64,000 bases of DNA from Dokdonella_A sp963758365 (GTDB taxonomy: Bacteria; Pseudomonadota; Gammaproteobacteria; Xanthomonadales; Rhodanobacteraceae): the NCBI GenBank assembly GCA_963758365.1, contig CAVWVB010000001.1:744001-808000 (forward strand), written 5' to 3'. This document shows positions 36,740 through 45,204 of the stretch, piece by piece. Made by a program: the position numbers and the translations under genes. Under the pieces are notes generated by a model that was not told the origin of the DNA, did not search any database, and saw nothing but the letters and a program-made list of their open reading frames with translations. Position 1 is the stretch's first letter, and each line of letters starts with the position of its first letter.

Positions 36740-38245
36740 ATGCATGTGAATCGACGCGAATTCCTGCGCAAGAGTATCTGTGCTGCGCTCGGCGGCGCCG
36801 GCTTGTATTCCGCGCTCGGCAATCTGCGCCTGATCGCGGCGGCAGCCGCGGCGTCGCATCGCTACTCGTTCACCGACTACAAGGCGCTGGTCTGCATTTA
36901 TCTGTACGGGGGCAACGACAGCTTCAATACGCTTGCGCCGTACGACGCGGCCCACTACGGAATCTACCAGGGTACGCGCCAGGGTCTCGCACTGGCGCAG
37001 GGCGACCTCAGCGCGAACAGCCTGTCGCCATTGGCGGCGGGAGGCGGTCTGCCGGGCCCGCCGAGCGACGGTGGTTCGTACGGGCTGCATCCCGCAATGG
37101 GCGCGCAGGCCGGTGGCAACGCGGGGCTGCGCGGCCTGTTCAACAGTGGCAAGGCGGCGATCGTCGCGAATGTCGGCTCACTGCTGTATCCGATTACCCA
37201 GGCGCAATACCAGAACGGTACGATACAGACACCGCCCCAGCTGTACTCGCACGATGACCAGACCAGTCAGTGGCAGACCTCGCGTCCCGACGACGGCAAC
37301 GCGAACGGCTGGGGTGGCCGCATCGCCGATCTGCTGTACAGCGCGAACGCGGGGCAGATTCCGATGAGCGTGACCCTGGCAGGCGAAAACCGTTTCCTGC
37401 GCGCCGGAACCGTGAGCCAGTACGCGGTGGATGCCTACAACGCAGCCGGGGCAGCGGCGGGAACCCAACCTCCGTTCAGTGTTGCCGGCATGAGCTACCG
37501 TGGCGACGGCAACGAGTCGTGGATCATCAACGACGGCGACCCGAACGGCACCGCGGCCTACGATGCGTTGCGCGAGAGCGGCACCCAGGCCAACGTGCTC
37601 GAGCGCGCATTCGCGGACTCCGCCAATCGGGCGATCACCAATGCGGCGCTGCTCAACGGCGCATTGAACGGCGTGACCCTGACAACACCGTTCCCGGACA
37701 CCGATCTCGGCAACCAGCTTGCAGCGGTTGCATTGATGATCAAGGTGCGCGCCGCACTCGGCATGAGCCGTCAGGTGTTTTTCGTCGCGGCCGGCAACTA
37801 CGACACGCACAGCACCCAGTTGTCCGACCAGAGCGACAACCTGCTCGAGCTGTCGCAGGCGCTCGCGGCGTTCCACGCGGCTACCGCCGAGATCGGCGTT
37901 GCGGACAGCGTGACTTCCTTTACCGCGTCGGACTTCGGCCGCTCGCTCGCCGTCAACGCGGACGGCACCGATCATGGATGGGGCGGACACCATTTCGTTG
38001 TCGGCGATGCGGTGCGCGGACAGCGTTTCTACGGCACGATGCCTTCGCTCGCCCAATACGACGAGGGCCAGCCGAACAACGGCAATCCGGACGACACCGG
38101 TTACGGTCAGATCATCCCGACGCTTGCGGTCGACCAGTATGCGGCGACCCTGGCGAGCTGGTTCGGCGTCGATGCCGGGGGTATTGCCGACATCTTCCCG
38201 AATCTCGGACGGTTCAGTACGCCGAACCTGCAGTTCATGGGTTGA
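36740..38245 (+). CDS. DUF1501 family protein, Tat-exported
   Basis: A 501-residue protein with a twin-arginine signal (VNRREFLRKSICAALGGAG), so it is folded before export. DUF1501 proteins resemble sulfatase/phosphatase-like folds and occur with DUF1800 partners. The start MHVNRREFLRK is set by the Tat signal; an upstream ATG at 36689 lacks it. Motifs include LVCIYLYGGNDSFNTLAP, TPPQLYSHDDQTSQWQTS, NYDTHSTQLSDQSDNL and TDHGWGGHHFVVGD. A copper-binding protein gene follows 3 bases later. Confidence 0.9.
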   Translation: MHVNRREFLRKSICAALGGAGLYSALGNLRLIAAAAAASHRYSFTDYKALVCIYLYGGNDSFNTLAPYDAAHYGIYQGTRQGLALAQGDLSANSLSPLAAGGGLPGPPSDGGSYGLHPAMGAQAGGNAGLRGLFNSGKAAIVANVGSLLYPITQAQYQNGTIQTPPQLYSHDDQTSQWQTSRPDDGNANGWGGRIADLLYSANAGQIPMSVTLAGENRFLRAGTVSQYAVDAYNAAGAAAGTQPPFSVAGMSYRGDGNESWIINDGDPNGTAAYDALRESGTQANVLERAFADSANRAITNAALLNGALNGVTLTTPFPDTDLGNQLAAVALMIKVRAALGMSRQVFFVAAGNYDTHSTQLSDQSDNLLELSQALAAFHAATAEIGVADSVTSFTASDFGRSLAVNADGTDHGWGGHHFVVGDAVRGQRFYGTMPSLAQYDEGQPNNGNPDDTGYGQIIPTLAVDQYAATLASWFGVDAGGIADIFPNLGRFSTPNLQFMG

Positions 38246-38248
38246 ACC

Positions 38249-38701
38249 GTGCGCCGCGGATTCAGGTTCATGTGCATTTCGGCGGCGCTGGTCATGAGGG
38301 TGACGACGATTGCGCTGCTCTGCGCAAACGTCGCGCAGGGCGCTGTGTATGTTGTCACTGCGGACGGCATGACGTTCACCCCGGACTCGATCACCATTTA
38401 TCAAGGCGACGTGATCCGCTTCGTCAATGTCGGCGGCATGGACAACCTGCACAATGTGCGCGCCGACGACGACAGATTCTGGTGCTCTCTCGACTGCAGC
38501 CTGCACCACGCGCCGAGCAGCCAGTCATGGCAGGACAACGTGCGCTTCAACCAGCTCGGCACGATCGGCTACTACTGCGAGCAGCACGGCAACCTGACCA
38601 GCGGCATGCGCGGCTCGATCACCGTGATCGACCGTATTTTCGTCGATGGATTCGAAATTTCCGCGGCGCCGCCCGCGTCGGTCATTCCAGGCAGTGACTG
38701 A
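38249..38701 (+). CDS. Exported cupredoxin-like copper protein
   Basis: A 150-residue plastocyanin-like protein with a signal peptide (ISAALVMRVTTIALLCANVA). Copper ligands expected for a type-1 site are visible: His in DNLHNVRAD, Cys and His in IGYYCEQHG, and Met in SGMRGS. Additional Cys in FWCSLDC may form a disulfide. The start is GTG 38249, with ATG 38270 as an alternative. The C-terminus carries IFVDGFEISAAPPA, a DGFE motif I recall from exported proteins of Dokdonella and relatives. It is in the same operon as the DUF1800/DUF1501 pair. Confidence 0.83.
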   Translation: MRRGFRFMCISAALVMRVTTIALLCANVAQGAVYVVTADGMTFTPDSITIYQGDVIRFVNVGGMDNLHNVRADDDRFWCSLDCSLHHAPSSQSWQDNVRFNQLGTIGYYCEQHGNLTSGMRGSITVIDRIFVDGFEISAAPPASVIPGSD

Positions 38702-38816
38702 GCCGCGCGCTCCGCGGAGCAGCGCAAGTATTGAATCGGAACGCCATTGACCGCATCCTGCGCGGACCGCCCGCTCGCGCCACATCGCGCGCGGCGCCGC
38801 TCCGAACAGGAATTCC

Positions 38817-39461
38817 ATGCATATCGATCTTCCGCCCGTGACCCGGGCCCTGCTGCTTGCGAACGTCGCGATCTATCTGCTGCAGATGGTGCTGCAGATG
38901 TCCGGCAGCGATGCGTTGCTGATCCATTTCGCGCTGTGGCCGCTGGGCCCTTCGCAATTTGCCGATGTTCCCGGCTTCGAGCCATGGCAGGTCGTTACCT
39001 ATGGTTTTCTGCACGGCGGCATCTGGCACATCGCGTTCAACATGTTCGCGTTGTGGATGTTCGGCGGCACGATCGAGCACCTGTTCGGCGCACGCCCGTT
39101 CGCGCTGTACTACTTCGTCTGCGTGATCGGCGCGGCGCTCACGCAACTGGCGTTCATGCACTACTTCCCGAGCGGATACTTCCCGACATTGGGTGCGTCC
39201 GGCGGCGTGTTCGGTCTCCTGCTCGCGTTCGGCATGATGTATCCGCATTCGCGCATCATGCTGCTGTTCCCGCCGATTCCGATGCCGGCCTGGCTGTTCG
39301 TCACCGGCTATGGCGCGATCGAACTGTTTCTCGGCGTGACCGGTACCCAGGCCGGTGTCGCACATTTCGCGCATCTGGGCGGCATGGCGTTCGGCTTCGT
39401 GCTGATCCAGTACTGGCGCGGCAAGCTGCCGTGGAAGCCGCGCCGCATACTCATGCGTTGA
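38817..39461 (+). CDS. Rhomboid intramembrane serine protease
   Basis: A 214-residue, six-helix membrane protease. The catalytic Ser lies in GASGGVFG and the His in GVAHFAHLGG; the second loop has HGGIWHIAFNMFALWMFGG. The start MHIDLPPVTRALLLANVAIY follows a small gap after the copper-protein gene. A GGGATTCGGGA repeat lies 7 bases after its stop, and folC starts 70 bases downstream. Substrates cannot be inferred. Confidence 0.93.
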   Translation: MHIDLPPVTRALLLANVAIYLLQMVLQMSGSDALLIHFALWPLGPSQFADVPGFEPWQVVTYGFLHGGIWHIAFNMFALWMFGGTIEHLFGARPFALYYFVCVIGAALTQLAFMHYFPSGYFPTLGASGGVFGLLLAFGMMYPHSRIMLLFPPIPMPAWLFVTGYGAIELFLGVTGTQAGVAHFAHLGGMAFGFVLIQYWRGKLPWKPRRILMR

Positions 39462-39467
39462 ACAGCC

Positions 39468-39480
39468 GGGATTCGGGACT
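39468..39480 (+). repeat. Single GGGATTCGGGA-type repeat copy
   Basis: GGGATTCGGGACT lies 7 bases after the rhomboid gene stop and resembles the GGAATCGGGAAT family found at 4765-4876 and 41924-42143. Confidence 0.4.
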
Positions 39481-39531
39481 GCAGGGCCCGGCAAACGACT
39501 TCTCCAGCGCTCGCTCTCGCTCCTTCGCGTC

Positions 39532-40815
39532 ATGCACACCACGCTTGCCGACTGGCTCGACTACCAGCAACGCGTCCACCCGCGCGCGATCGCGCTCGGT
39601 CTCGAGCGCGTGGGCGCGGTCTGGCGTCGACTCGGCGCGCCGGCGCCGGCGCCGATCGTCGTCACGGTTGCCGGCACCAACGGCAAGGGCTCCACGATCG
39701 CGTTTCTGGACGCGATCCTCGCCGCGCAGGGCAAGCGCGTCGGGGCGTTCACGTCGCCGCATCTGCTGCGCTACAACGAACGCGTACGCGTCGCCGGGCA
39801 CGAAGTCGCGGACGCGACCCTCGTCGAGGCATTCGAGCGCATCGAGTGCGCACGCGACGGCATCGCACTCACCTACTTCGAATACTGCACCCTGGCTGCG
39901 ATATGGATCTTCGCGCACGCGGCACTCGACATCGCGTTGCTCGAGGTCGGGCTCGGCGGACGCCTCGATGCGGTCAACCTGATCGATGCCGATGCCGCGG
40001 TCGTAACTACCGTCGATCTGGATCACCAGGACTGGCTCGGCGCGGATCGCGACAGCATCGGACGCGAGAAGGCCGGCGTTTTCCGCGCGGCGCGTCCGGC
40101 GATCGTCGGCGAGATCGATCCACCGGCGAGCCTGATCGCCGAGGCAACCCGTATCGGCGCAGACCTCATCGCCGCAGGCCGGGATTTCTCGAGCGTTCGC
40201 GATGGCGATGTCTGGCGCTGGAGCAGCGGCGAAATCGAACTCGCACTGCCGCTGCCGGGCCTGGTCGCGCCGTGCCAGCTCGCCAACGCGGCGGCGGCGA
40301 TTGCGGCATTGCGGGCATTGCGGCGGCGCATCGGCTGGGATACTCGCGCGATCGCCAGCGGCGTCCGCGATGCGAACATCGGCGCGCGGCTGCAGCGTTT
40401 CCAGGGCGAGCCCGAACTCGTCGTCGATGTCGCGCACAATCCCCAGGCAGCGCGCGCGCTCGCCGAATGGCTTCGCGAAACTCCCACGCGCGGGCGCACA
40501 TTCGCGGTATTCGGCGCGCTGGCCGACAAGGATGTCGACGGCATCCTTGCCGCACTCGGAGCGACGATCGATGCGTGGTTTCTGGCCGGTCTCGAGCGCG
40601 ATTCGCCGCGCGGGCTCGATGCCGACGCGTTGCTTGCGCGATTCGCCGCGACATCCGCGGGCCCGGTGCCGGTGGGCGCCCATGCGGATGTCGCCGCTGC
40701 GCTTGCCGCAGCCTGTGCGGCCGCGGGTGCCGGCGATCGCGTGCTCGCGTTCGGATCATTTTTCGTGGCCGGCCACGCCATCGAGTTTGCGGGACGCCGC
40801 GCGCTGCGCAGGTGA
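39532..40815 (+). CDS. folC: Folylpolyglutamate/dihydrofolate synthase
   Basis: A 427-residue bifunctional enzyme that adds glutamate to dihydropteroate and to folates. The P-loop is VAGTNGKGSTIAFLDAI near residue 45 and the second Walker element is IALLEVGLGGRLDAVNLIDA. The conserved FAVFGALADKDVDGIL lies near 325. It opens the group folC-SPOR-cvpA-purF, which recalls the enteric accD-folC-dedD-cvpA-purF operon; accD itself is not in the window. Confidence 0.95.
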   Translation: MHTTLADWLDYQQRVHPRAIALGLERVGAVWRRLGAPAPAPIVVTVAGTNGKGSTIAFLDAILAAQGKRVGAFTSPHLLRYNERVRVAGHEVADATLVEAFERIECARDGIALTYFEYCTLAAIWIFAHAALDIALLEVGLGGRLDAVNLIDADAAVVTTVDLDHQDWLGADRDSIGREKAGVFRAARPAIVGEIDPPASLIAEATRIGADLIAAGRDFSSVRDGDVWRWSSGEIELALPLPGLVAPCQLANAAAAIAALRALRRRIGWDTRAIASGVRDANIGARLQRFQGEPELVVDVAHNPQAARALAEWLRETPTRGRTFAVFGALADKDVDGILAALGATIDAWFLAGLERDSPRGLDADALLARFAATSAGPVPVGAHADVAAALAAACAAAGAGDRVLAFGSFFVAGHAIEFAGRRALRR

Positions 40816-40953
40816 GAGATGCTCCGTCCAGGACTCGCGCCGACGCTTGGGCCGTACCACGGGCGCTGCGCGCTCCGCGCGCGGGATGACTTCGCGCGCC
40901 TCGTCCGCACCTCGTCCCCCCAGCCTTAACACGGGGACGACCGGCAGGGTGCG

Positions 40954-40959
40954 TATAAT
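40954..40959 (+). promoter_or_regulatory. Candidate -10 box of the SPOR-cvpA-purF unit
   Basis: TATAAT, a perfect -10 hexamer, lies 30 bases before the SPOR gene start. No matching -35 at 17 bases was seen, so this is weak evidence for an internal promoter. Confidence 0.35.
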
Positions 40960-40989
40960 TGGCCGCGTTGCCCCGATGCGTGCCAAACG

Positions 40990-41904
40990 ATGGATTTGTC
41001 GCTGAAACAGCGCCTGCTCGGCGCCGCGGTATTGATTGCGCTGGCCGTGATTTTCGTGCCGATGTTCATGTCCGGTTCGGCGCCGAGAAAATCCGCGGAA
41101 GTGGAAACCTCGAGTCTCGCCATCCCGCCGGCGCCGGACCGCGAGTTTCAAGACCGCGTGTTGCCGATGACGCCACCGGCGACGACCGGGCCGGTAACCG
41201 AGGCGCCTCCGGCGGCGGCCAATGCGGACCGGTTGGCCACGGTCGATACGGCGACCGCGCCGCCAGCCGGAACCGCGACGCCCGCGATCGCGACGAACGT
41301 CGAACCCGCGTCGACCGAATCCGCCGCGGCGGCCGCGGCCCAACCCGCCGCGACCGCGAAACCTTTGCCCGGGCAGGCCGCCAATGGCCGCTTCTTCGTG
41401 CATCTTGGCGCCTATGCGAACGCAAGGAACGCGCAGGATCTGGTCGCCGCACTCAAGAAGGGCCGGTTTCCCGCGTTCGCCGAGGCGAGCACCTACCGCG
41501 GCCAGCAGGCGCAGCGCGTGCGCGTCGGACCGTTCGACAACCGTGCGGCCGCCGAGGCCGCGCGTCTGCGCATCAAGAAGCTCAGGCCGTCGGTACCGGG
41601 CAGCGTGGTCGAACTGGCCGAAGATGCGACCGCCGATGCGCCCGCGAGCGCGCTGCCGAAAACGCGGGCGGGCGGCTGGGCCGTGCAACTGGGCGCCCTG
41701 AAGGACGTAGCGGACGCGAACAAGTTGCGTGATCGGGTCAAGGGCGCGGGATATGCGGCCTTCGTCGACAAGGTCGAATCGAACGGGACGACCTTGTGGC
41801 GTGTGCGCGCCGGGCCGGAGGCGGATCGCGCGGCGGCCGAGAAAGTGCGTGCGGGGATCAAGGACAAGTTGAAACTCGATGGAATCATCGTCACCCAGCC
41901 GTGA
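40990..41904 (+). CDS. DedD-like protein with two SPOR domains
   Basis: A 304-residue inner-membrane cell-division protein. A short cytoplasmic tail and one helix (LLGAAVLIALAVIFVPMFM) are followed by a Pro/Ala-rich linker of about 100 residues. Two SPOR-type units follow: RFFVHLGAYANARNAQDLVA to about 205 and GWAVQLGALKDVADANKLRD to the C-terminus (second with FVDKVESNGTTLWRVRAGP). SPOR domains bind denuded glycan strands at the septum. Enteric DedD has only one SPOR domain. It sits in the folC-SPOR-cvpA-purF order. Confidence 0.88.
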   Translation: MDLSLKQRLLGAAVLIALAVIFVPMFMSGSAPRKSAEVETSSLAIPPAPDREFQDRVLPMTPPATTGPVTEAPPAAANADRLATVDTATAPPAGTATPAIATNVEPASTESAAAAAAQPAATAKPLPGQAANGRFFVHLGAYANARNAQDLVAALKKGRFPAFAEASTYRGQQAQRVRVGPFDNRAAAEAARLRIKKLRPSVPGSVVELAEDATADAPASALPKTRAGGWAVQLGALKDVADANKLRDRVKGAGYAAFVDKVESNGTTLWRVRAGPEADRAAAEKVRAGIKDKLKLDGIIVTQP

Positions 41905-41923
41905 TGGGCGCAATCGAGGGCGG

Positions 41924-42143
41924 GGAATCGGGAATGGGCGATAGCCGAGGTGTCAGGAATCGCGCAGGTCGGCCCCGGGCCCGGCTGCATTTGCATCCGA
42001 CGCCGAGCTGCGAAAGGCCACGCTATTGGCGTTCCGATCCGCATCGAGGTCAGCGCATGGAAGTCGATTCCGATTGCGGCGTTCGCCGGCGTGCCGAACT
42101 CGATCCGTGCCGCTGGCTGGTGCGCGCGCCGATTCCCGATTCC
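41924..42143. repeat. Inverted GGAATCGGGAAT repeat pair
   Basis: GGAATCGGGAAT at 41924-41935 and its exact complement ATTCCCGATTCC at 42132-42143 bracket about 196 bases between the SPOR gene and cvpA. Extended, 17 of 18 bases match. See also 4765-4876. Confidence 0.6.
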
Positions 42144-42166
42144 CTATTTCCGCTTCCCGGGGTCCC

Positions 42167-42733
42167 TTGAACTGGGCGGACTACACGATTCTTGCCGTGC
42201 TCGGCCTGTCGGTGCTGATGGGTCTGTGGCGGGGTTTCATCGGCGAGGTGCTCGCGCTGGCGATCTGGGTATGCGCGTTCTGGGTCGCCTGGTTGCTGGG
42301 TCCGGTCCTTGCGGAACGGTTTTCCGCCAGCATATCCACTCCGTCGGTGCGGGTGATCCTCGCCTATGCGCTGTGTTTTATTGCGGTACTCGTGGCGGGA
42401 GCGATCGTGACGTTCCTGATTCGCAAGCTGGTCGAGGGCAGCGGCCTGTCCGGCAGTGATCGATTGCTCGGCATGGTGTTTGGCCTGGCACGAGGACTGG
42501 CGCTGGTCGTGCTCGTCGTATTCCTGCTCGGATTCACTCCGTTTTCCGCCGATCCCTGGTGGCGGCAGTCGCGATTGATGCCGAGTTTCCAGCAGGGCGC
42601 GCGGTGGCTCGGCGAGCGCGTGCCGGCCGGGGTCGCGCGCTACCTCGAGCCGATCGGTTCCATGGCCCGGCCGCTGTTGTTGCCGCCGGCCGGAGAAAAA
42701 CCGGCCGCACCTACGAAATCCCCTTCGGGCTGA
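42167..42733 (+). CDS. cvpA: CvpA family membrane protein
   Basis: A 188-residue polytopic inner-membrane protein of the colicin V production family, required in some bacteria for envelope homeostasis. It begins at TTG as LNWADYTILAVLGLSVLMGL, the canonical N-terminus; the upstream frame extension overlaps the intergenic repeat and is dismissed. Four membrane helices are seen, and FTPFSADPWWRQSRLMP is typical. It is directly followed by purF with a 9-base gap. Confidence 0.93.
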   Translation: MNWADYTILAVLGLSVLMGLWRGFIGEVLALAIWVCAFWVAWLLGPVLAERFSASISTPSVRVILAYALCFIAVLVAGAIVTFLIRKLVEGSGLSGSDRLLGMVFGLARGLALVVLVVFLLGFTPFSADPWWRQSRLMPSFQQGARWLGERVPAGVARYLEPIGSMARPLLLPPAGEKPAAPTKSPSG

Positions 42734-42742
42734 GCGTCCATC

Positions 42743-44221
42743 ATGTGCGGAATCATCGGCATCGTCGGCAAGTCGGAAGTCGCCTCCGCGCTCTACGATG
42801 CGCTCACGGTCCTTCAGCATCGCGGACAGGACGCCGCCGGCATCGCGACTCTCGATGGCAAGCGCCTGTGTCTGCACAAGGGCGGCGGTCTCGTGCGCGA
42901 CGTGTTCGATCAACGCAGCATGCTGGCCCTGCACGGCAACGCGGGCATCGGCCACTGCCGCTATCCGACCGCGGGTGCGGAGGGCTCCGCCGAAGCGCAG
43001 CCCCTCTACGTGAACTCGCCGTACGGCATCGCACTGGCGCATAACGGCAATCTGATCAATACCGACGCATTGCGTCGCGAAGTGTTCGAGGACGACCGGC
43101 GTCACATCAACACCGATTCCGATTCCGAAGTCCTGCTCAACGTGCTCGCGCACGAGTTGCAGATCCAGGATCGACGCGCACTGACGCCTGATCACATTTT
43201 CAAGGCGATCGCGGGAACCCATGCGCGCTGCGTCGGTGGCTATGCGGTCGTGGGCATGCTGCTCGACTACGGCGTGATCGCGTTCCGCGACCCGCACGGC
43301 ATCCGCCCGCTCGTGCTCGGCGAGCGCGACACCGCTTCCGGGAAGGAATATGCGGTTGCCTCCGAGTCGGTCGCGCTCGACATTCTCGGGTTCCGCCTGC
43401 TGCGCGACGTGGCGCCCGGCGAAGGGGTGCTGATGACTCTCGACGGCAGGCTGCATACGCGCCAGTGCGCCGAGCGTGGCGTCCATGCACCGTGCATCTT
43501 CGAATACGTGTATCTCGCGCGTCCCGACTCGATGATCGAGGACGTATCGGTCTACAAGGCACGCCTGCGCATGGGCGAAAAGCTCGGTGAGAAAGTCCTG
43601 CGCGAGATGCCCGGCCACGACATCGATTCGGTGATCCCGATTCCCGACACCTCGCGCACCGCGGCCGGTCCGCTCGCGCAGGCGCTCGGGGTGCCGGTGC
43701 GCGAGGGATTCGTCAAGAACCGCTACATCGGCCGCACGTTCATCATGCCGGGACAAAGCGAGCGCGTGAAGTCGGTCCGGCGCAAACTGAATCCGATCGG
43801 TCTTGAATTCCGCAACAAGAATGTACTCCTCGTCGATGACTCGATCGTGCGCGGCACGACATCGAGGCAGATCATCCAGATGGCGCGCGAGGCCGGCGCG
43901 AGGAAGGTCTATCTCGCCTCGGCCGCACCGCCGGTCCGCTATCCGAACATCTACGGCATCGACATGCCGGTGACCGCCGAACTGGTGGCGCACGGGCGCA
44001 CTGTCGAGGAGATCGAGAAAATCCTCGGCGCCGACAAGCTGATCTTCCAGGATCTGGACGATCTGATCTGGGCGGTACAGGACGGCAACGAGAACCTGAG
44101 CCATTTCGACACGTCGTGCTTCTCCGGCGAATACGTGACCGGCGTCGAGCCGACCTATCTCGCCGATCTCGAGTTCGCGCGTTCCGATGACGCGAAGTCG
44201 CAGCGCCGATACGCAGGCTGA
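42743..44221 (+). CDS. purF: Amidophosphoribosyltransferase
   Basis: It makes phosphoribosylamine from PRPP and glutamine, the first committed purine step. The 492-residue protein begins MCGIIGIVGKSEVAS with the N-terminal catalytic Cys (Met is removed). NGNLINTDALRRE and GGYAVVGMLLDYG belong to the glutaminase domain. The PRPP motif NVLLVDDSIVRGTTSRQIIQ lies in the phosphoribosyltransferase half, with IYGIDMP after it. No N-terminal propeptide is present. Confidence 0.97.
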   Translation: MCGIIGIVGKSEVASALYDALTVLQHRGQDAAGIATLDGKRLCLHKGGGLVRDVFDQRSMLALHGNAGIGHCRYPTAGAEGSAEAQPLYVNSPYGIALAHNGNLINTDALRREVFEDDRRHINTDSDSEVLLNVLAHELQIQDRRALTPDHIFKAIAGTHARCVGGYAVVGMLLDYGVIAFRDPHGIRPLVLGERDTASGKEYAVASESVALDILGFRLLRDVAPGEGVLMTLDGRLHTRQCAERGVHAPCIFEYVYLARPDSMIEDVSVYKARLRMGEKLGEKVLREMPGHDIDSVIPIPDTSRTAAGPLAQALGVPVREGFVKNRYIGRTFIMPGQSERVKSVRRKLNPIGLEFRNKNVLLVDDSIVRGTTSRQIIQMAREAGARKVYLASAAPPVRYPNIYGIDMPVTAELVAHGRTVEEIEKILGADKLIFQDLDDLIWAVQDGNENLSHFDTSCFSGEYVTGVEPTYLADLEFARSDDAKSQRRYAG

Positions 44222-44379
44222 ACGTTTCGACCCGGTCCTGAGCTTGGCATGTGTCCGTAATCGCACGCAGGGTCCGTCATGGACGACGTCGAGGATTGCA
44301 GGGTCTGCCCGACACGCGGCGTACGCCATGGGCGTGGCGCGGCCATCCTTGCGATAATCCGTGTTCCCCTGGACCGTTC

Positions 44380-45204
44380 ATGATGCCCCCCGATCCGAAG
44401 ATCTCGCTGCACGCCTGCGCGCGCCGCTGTCTGGACAGCGGCGTGATCGCGGACAAGCTCGCGCTGACCGAAGAGACCGCGCGCCGCTTCATGGCCGGCG
44501 AGATCGGCGCGGATCTGTGCGCGCCGTTTGCGGCCGTTGCGGGCGGCGAGTCGCCGGGTCGACCGGAGCGGCCGCGCCGGGTGTCTCCGCGCGCACTTGC
44601 ACAGCGTGGCCTCGGGTCGGTCGAGGGACGCGCGGCCCTGGTTCATGCAGTCGCGCATATCGAGTTCAACGCGATCAATCTGGCCTGGGACGCGGTCTAT
44701 CGATTCCGCGGCTTGCCGGCCGCGTACTATCGTGACTGGGTCGGAATCGCCGTCGACGAAGCGCGCCATTTCGGGTGGTTGACCACGCGACTGGCCGAAC
44801 TCGGTCATGCCTACGGCGACTTCGACGCGCACGATGGTCTGTGGGACATGGCGATACGCACGGCCCATTCCTGTCTCGCACGCATGGCCCTGGTGCCGCG
44901 CGTGCTCGAAGCACGCGGGCTGGACGTAACGCCCGGCATGATCGCGCGCCTGCGCCGTGCCGGCGACGAGCCGACTGTCGCGATTCTGCAACGAATCCTC
45001 GCCGAGGAAATCGCCCATGTCGCGGCTGGCACGCGCTGGTTCAGATGGTGCTGCGCGCGCGAGGGCCTCGATGCCGAAGGCGTGTTCCAGCAGCTCGTCG
45101 ACACCCACATCGGCGGTATGCGCGGCCCGCTGAACGTCGCCGCGCGCCTGCGCGCGGGTTTCACCGCGGGGGAACTCGAGCGGCTGGCGGGCATGGCCGG
45201 ATGA
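44380..45204 (+). CDS. DUF455 family ferritin-like protein
   Basis: A 274-residue protein of the COG2833/DUF455 family. The helices contain ferritin-like metal ligands: HIEFNAINLAWD, AVDEARHFGWLTTRL, ILAEEIAHVAAGTRWF. Function is unknown; it is presumed a di-metal oxidase-type protein. The start is ATG 44380 or ATG 44383. A -10-like GATAAT lies near 44353. Its stop overlaps the next start as ATGA, so translation of the envelope genes downstream may be coupled to it. Confidence 0.85.
   Translation: MMPPDPKISLHACARRCLDSGVIADKLALTEETARRFMAGEIGADLCAPFAAVAGGESPGRPERPRRVSPRALAQRGLGSVEGRAALVHAVAHIEFNAINLAWDAVYRFRGLPAAYYRDWVGIAVDEARHFGWLTTRLAELGHAYGDFDAHDGLWDMAIRTAHSCLARMALVPRVLEARGLDVTPGMIARLRRAGDEPTVAILQRILAEEIAHVAAGTRWFRWCCAREGLDAEGVFQQLVDTHIGGMRGPLNVAARLRAGFTAGELERLAGMAG

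Noticed and set aside
42050..44329. Minus-strand frame of about 760 codons opposite cvpA and purF
   Set aside because: Antisense to two clearly recognised genes.
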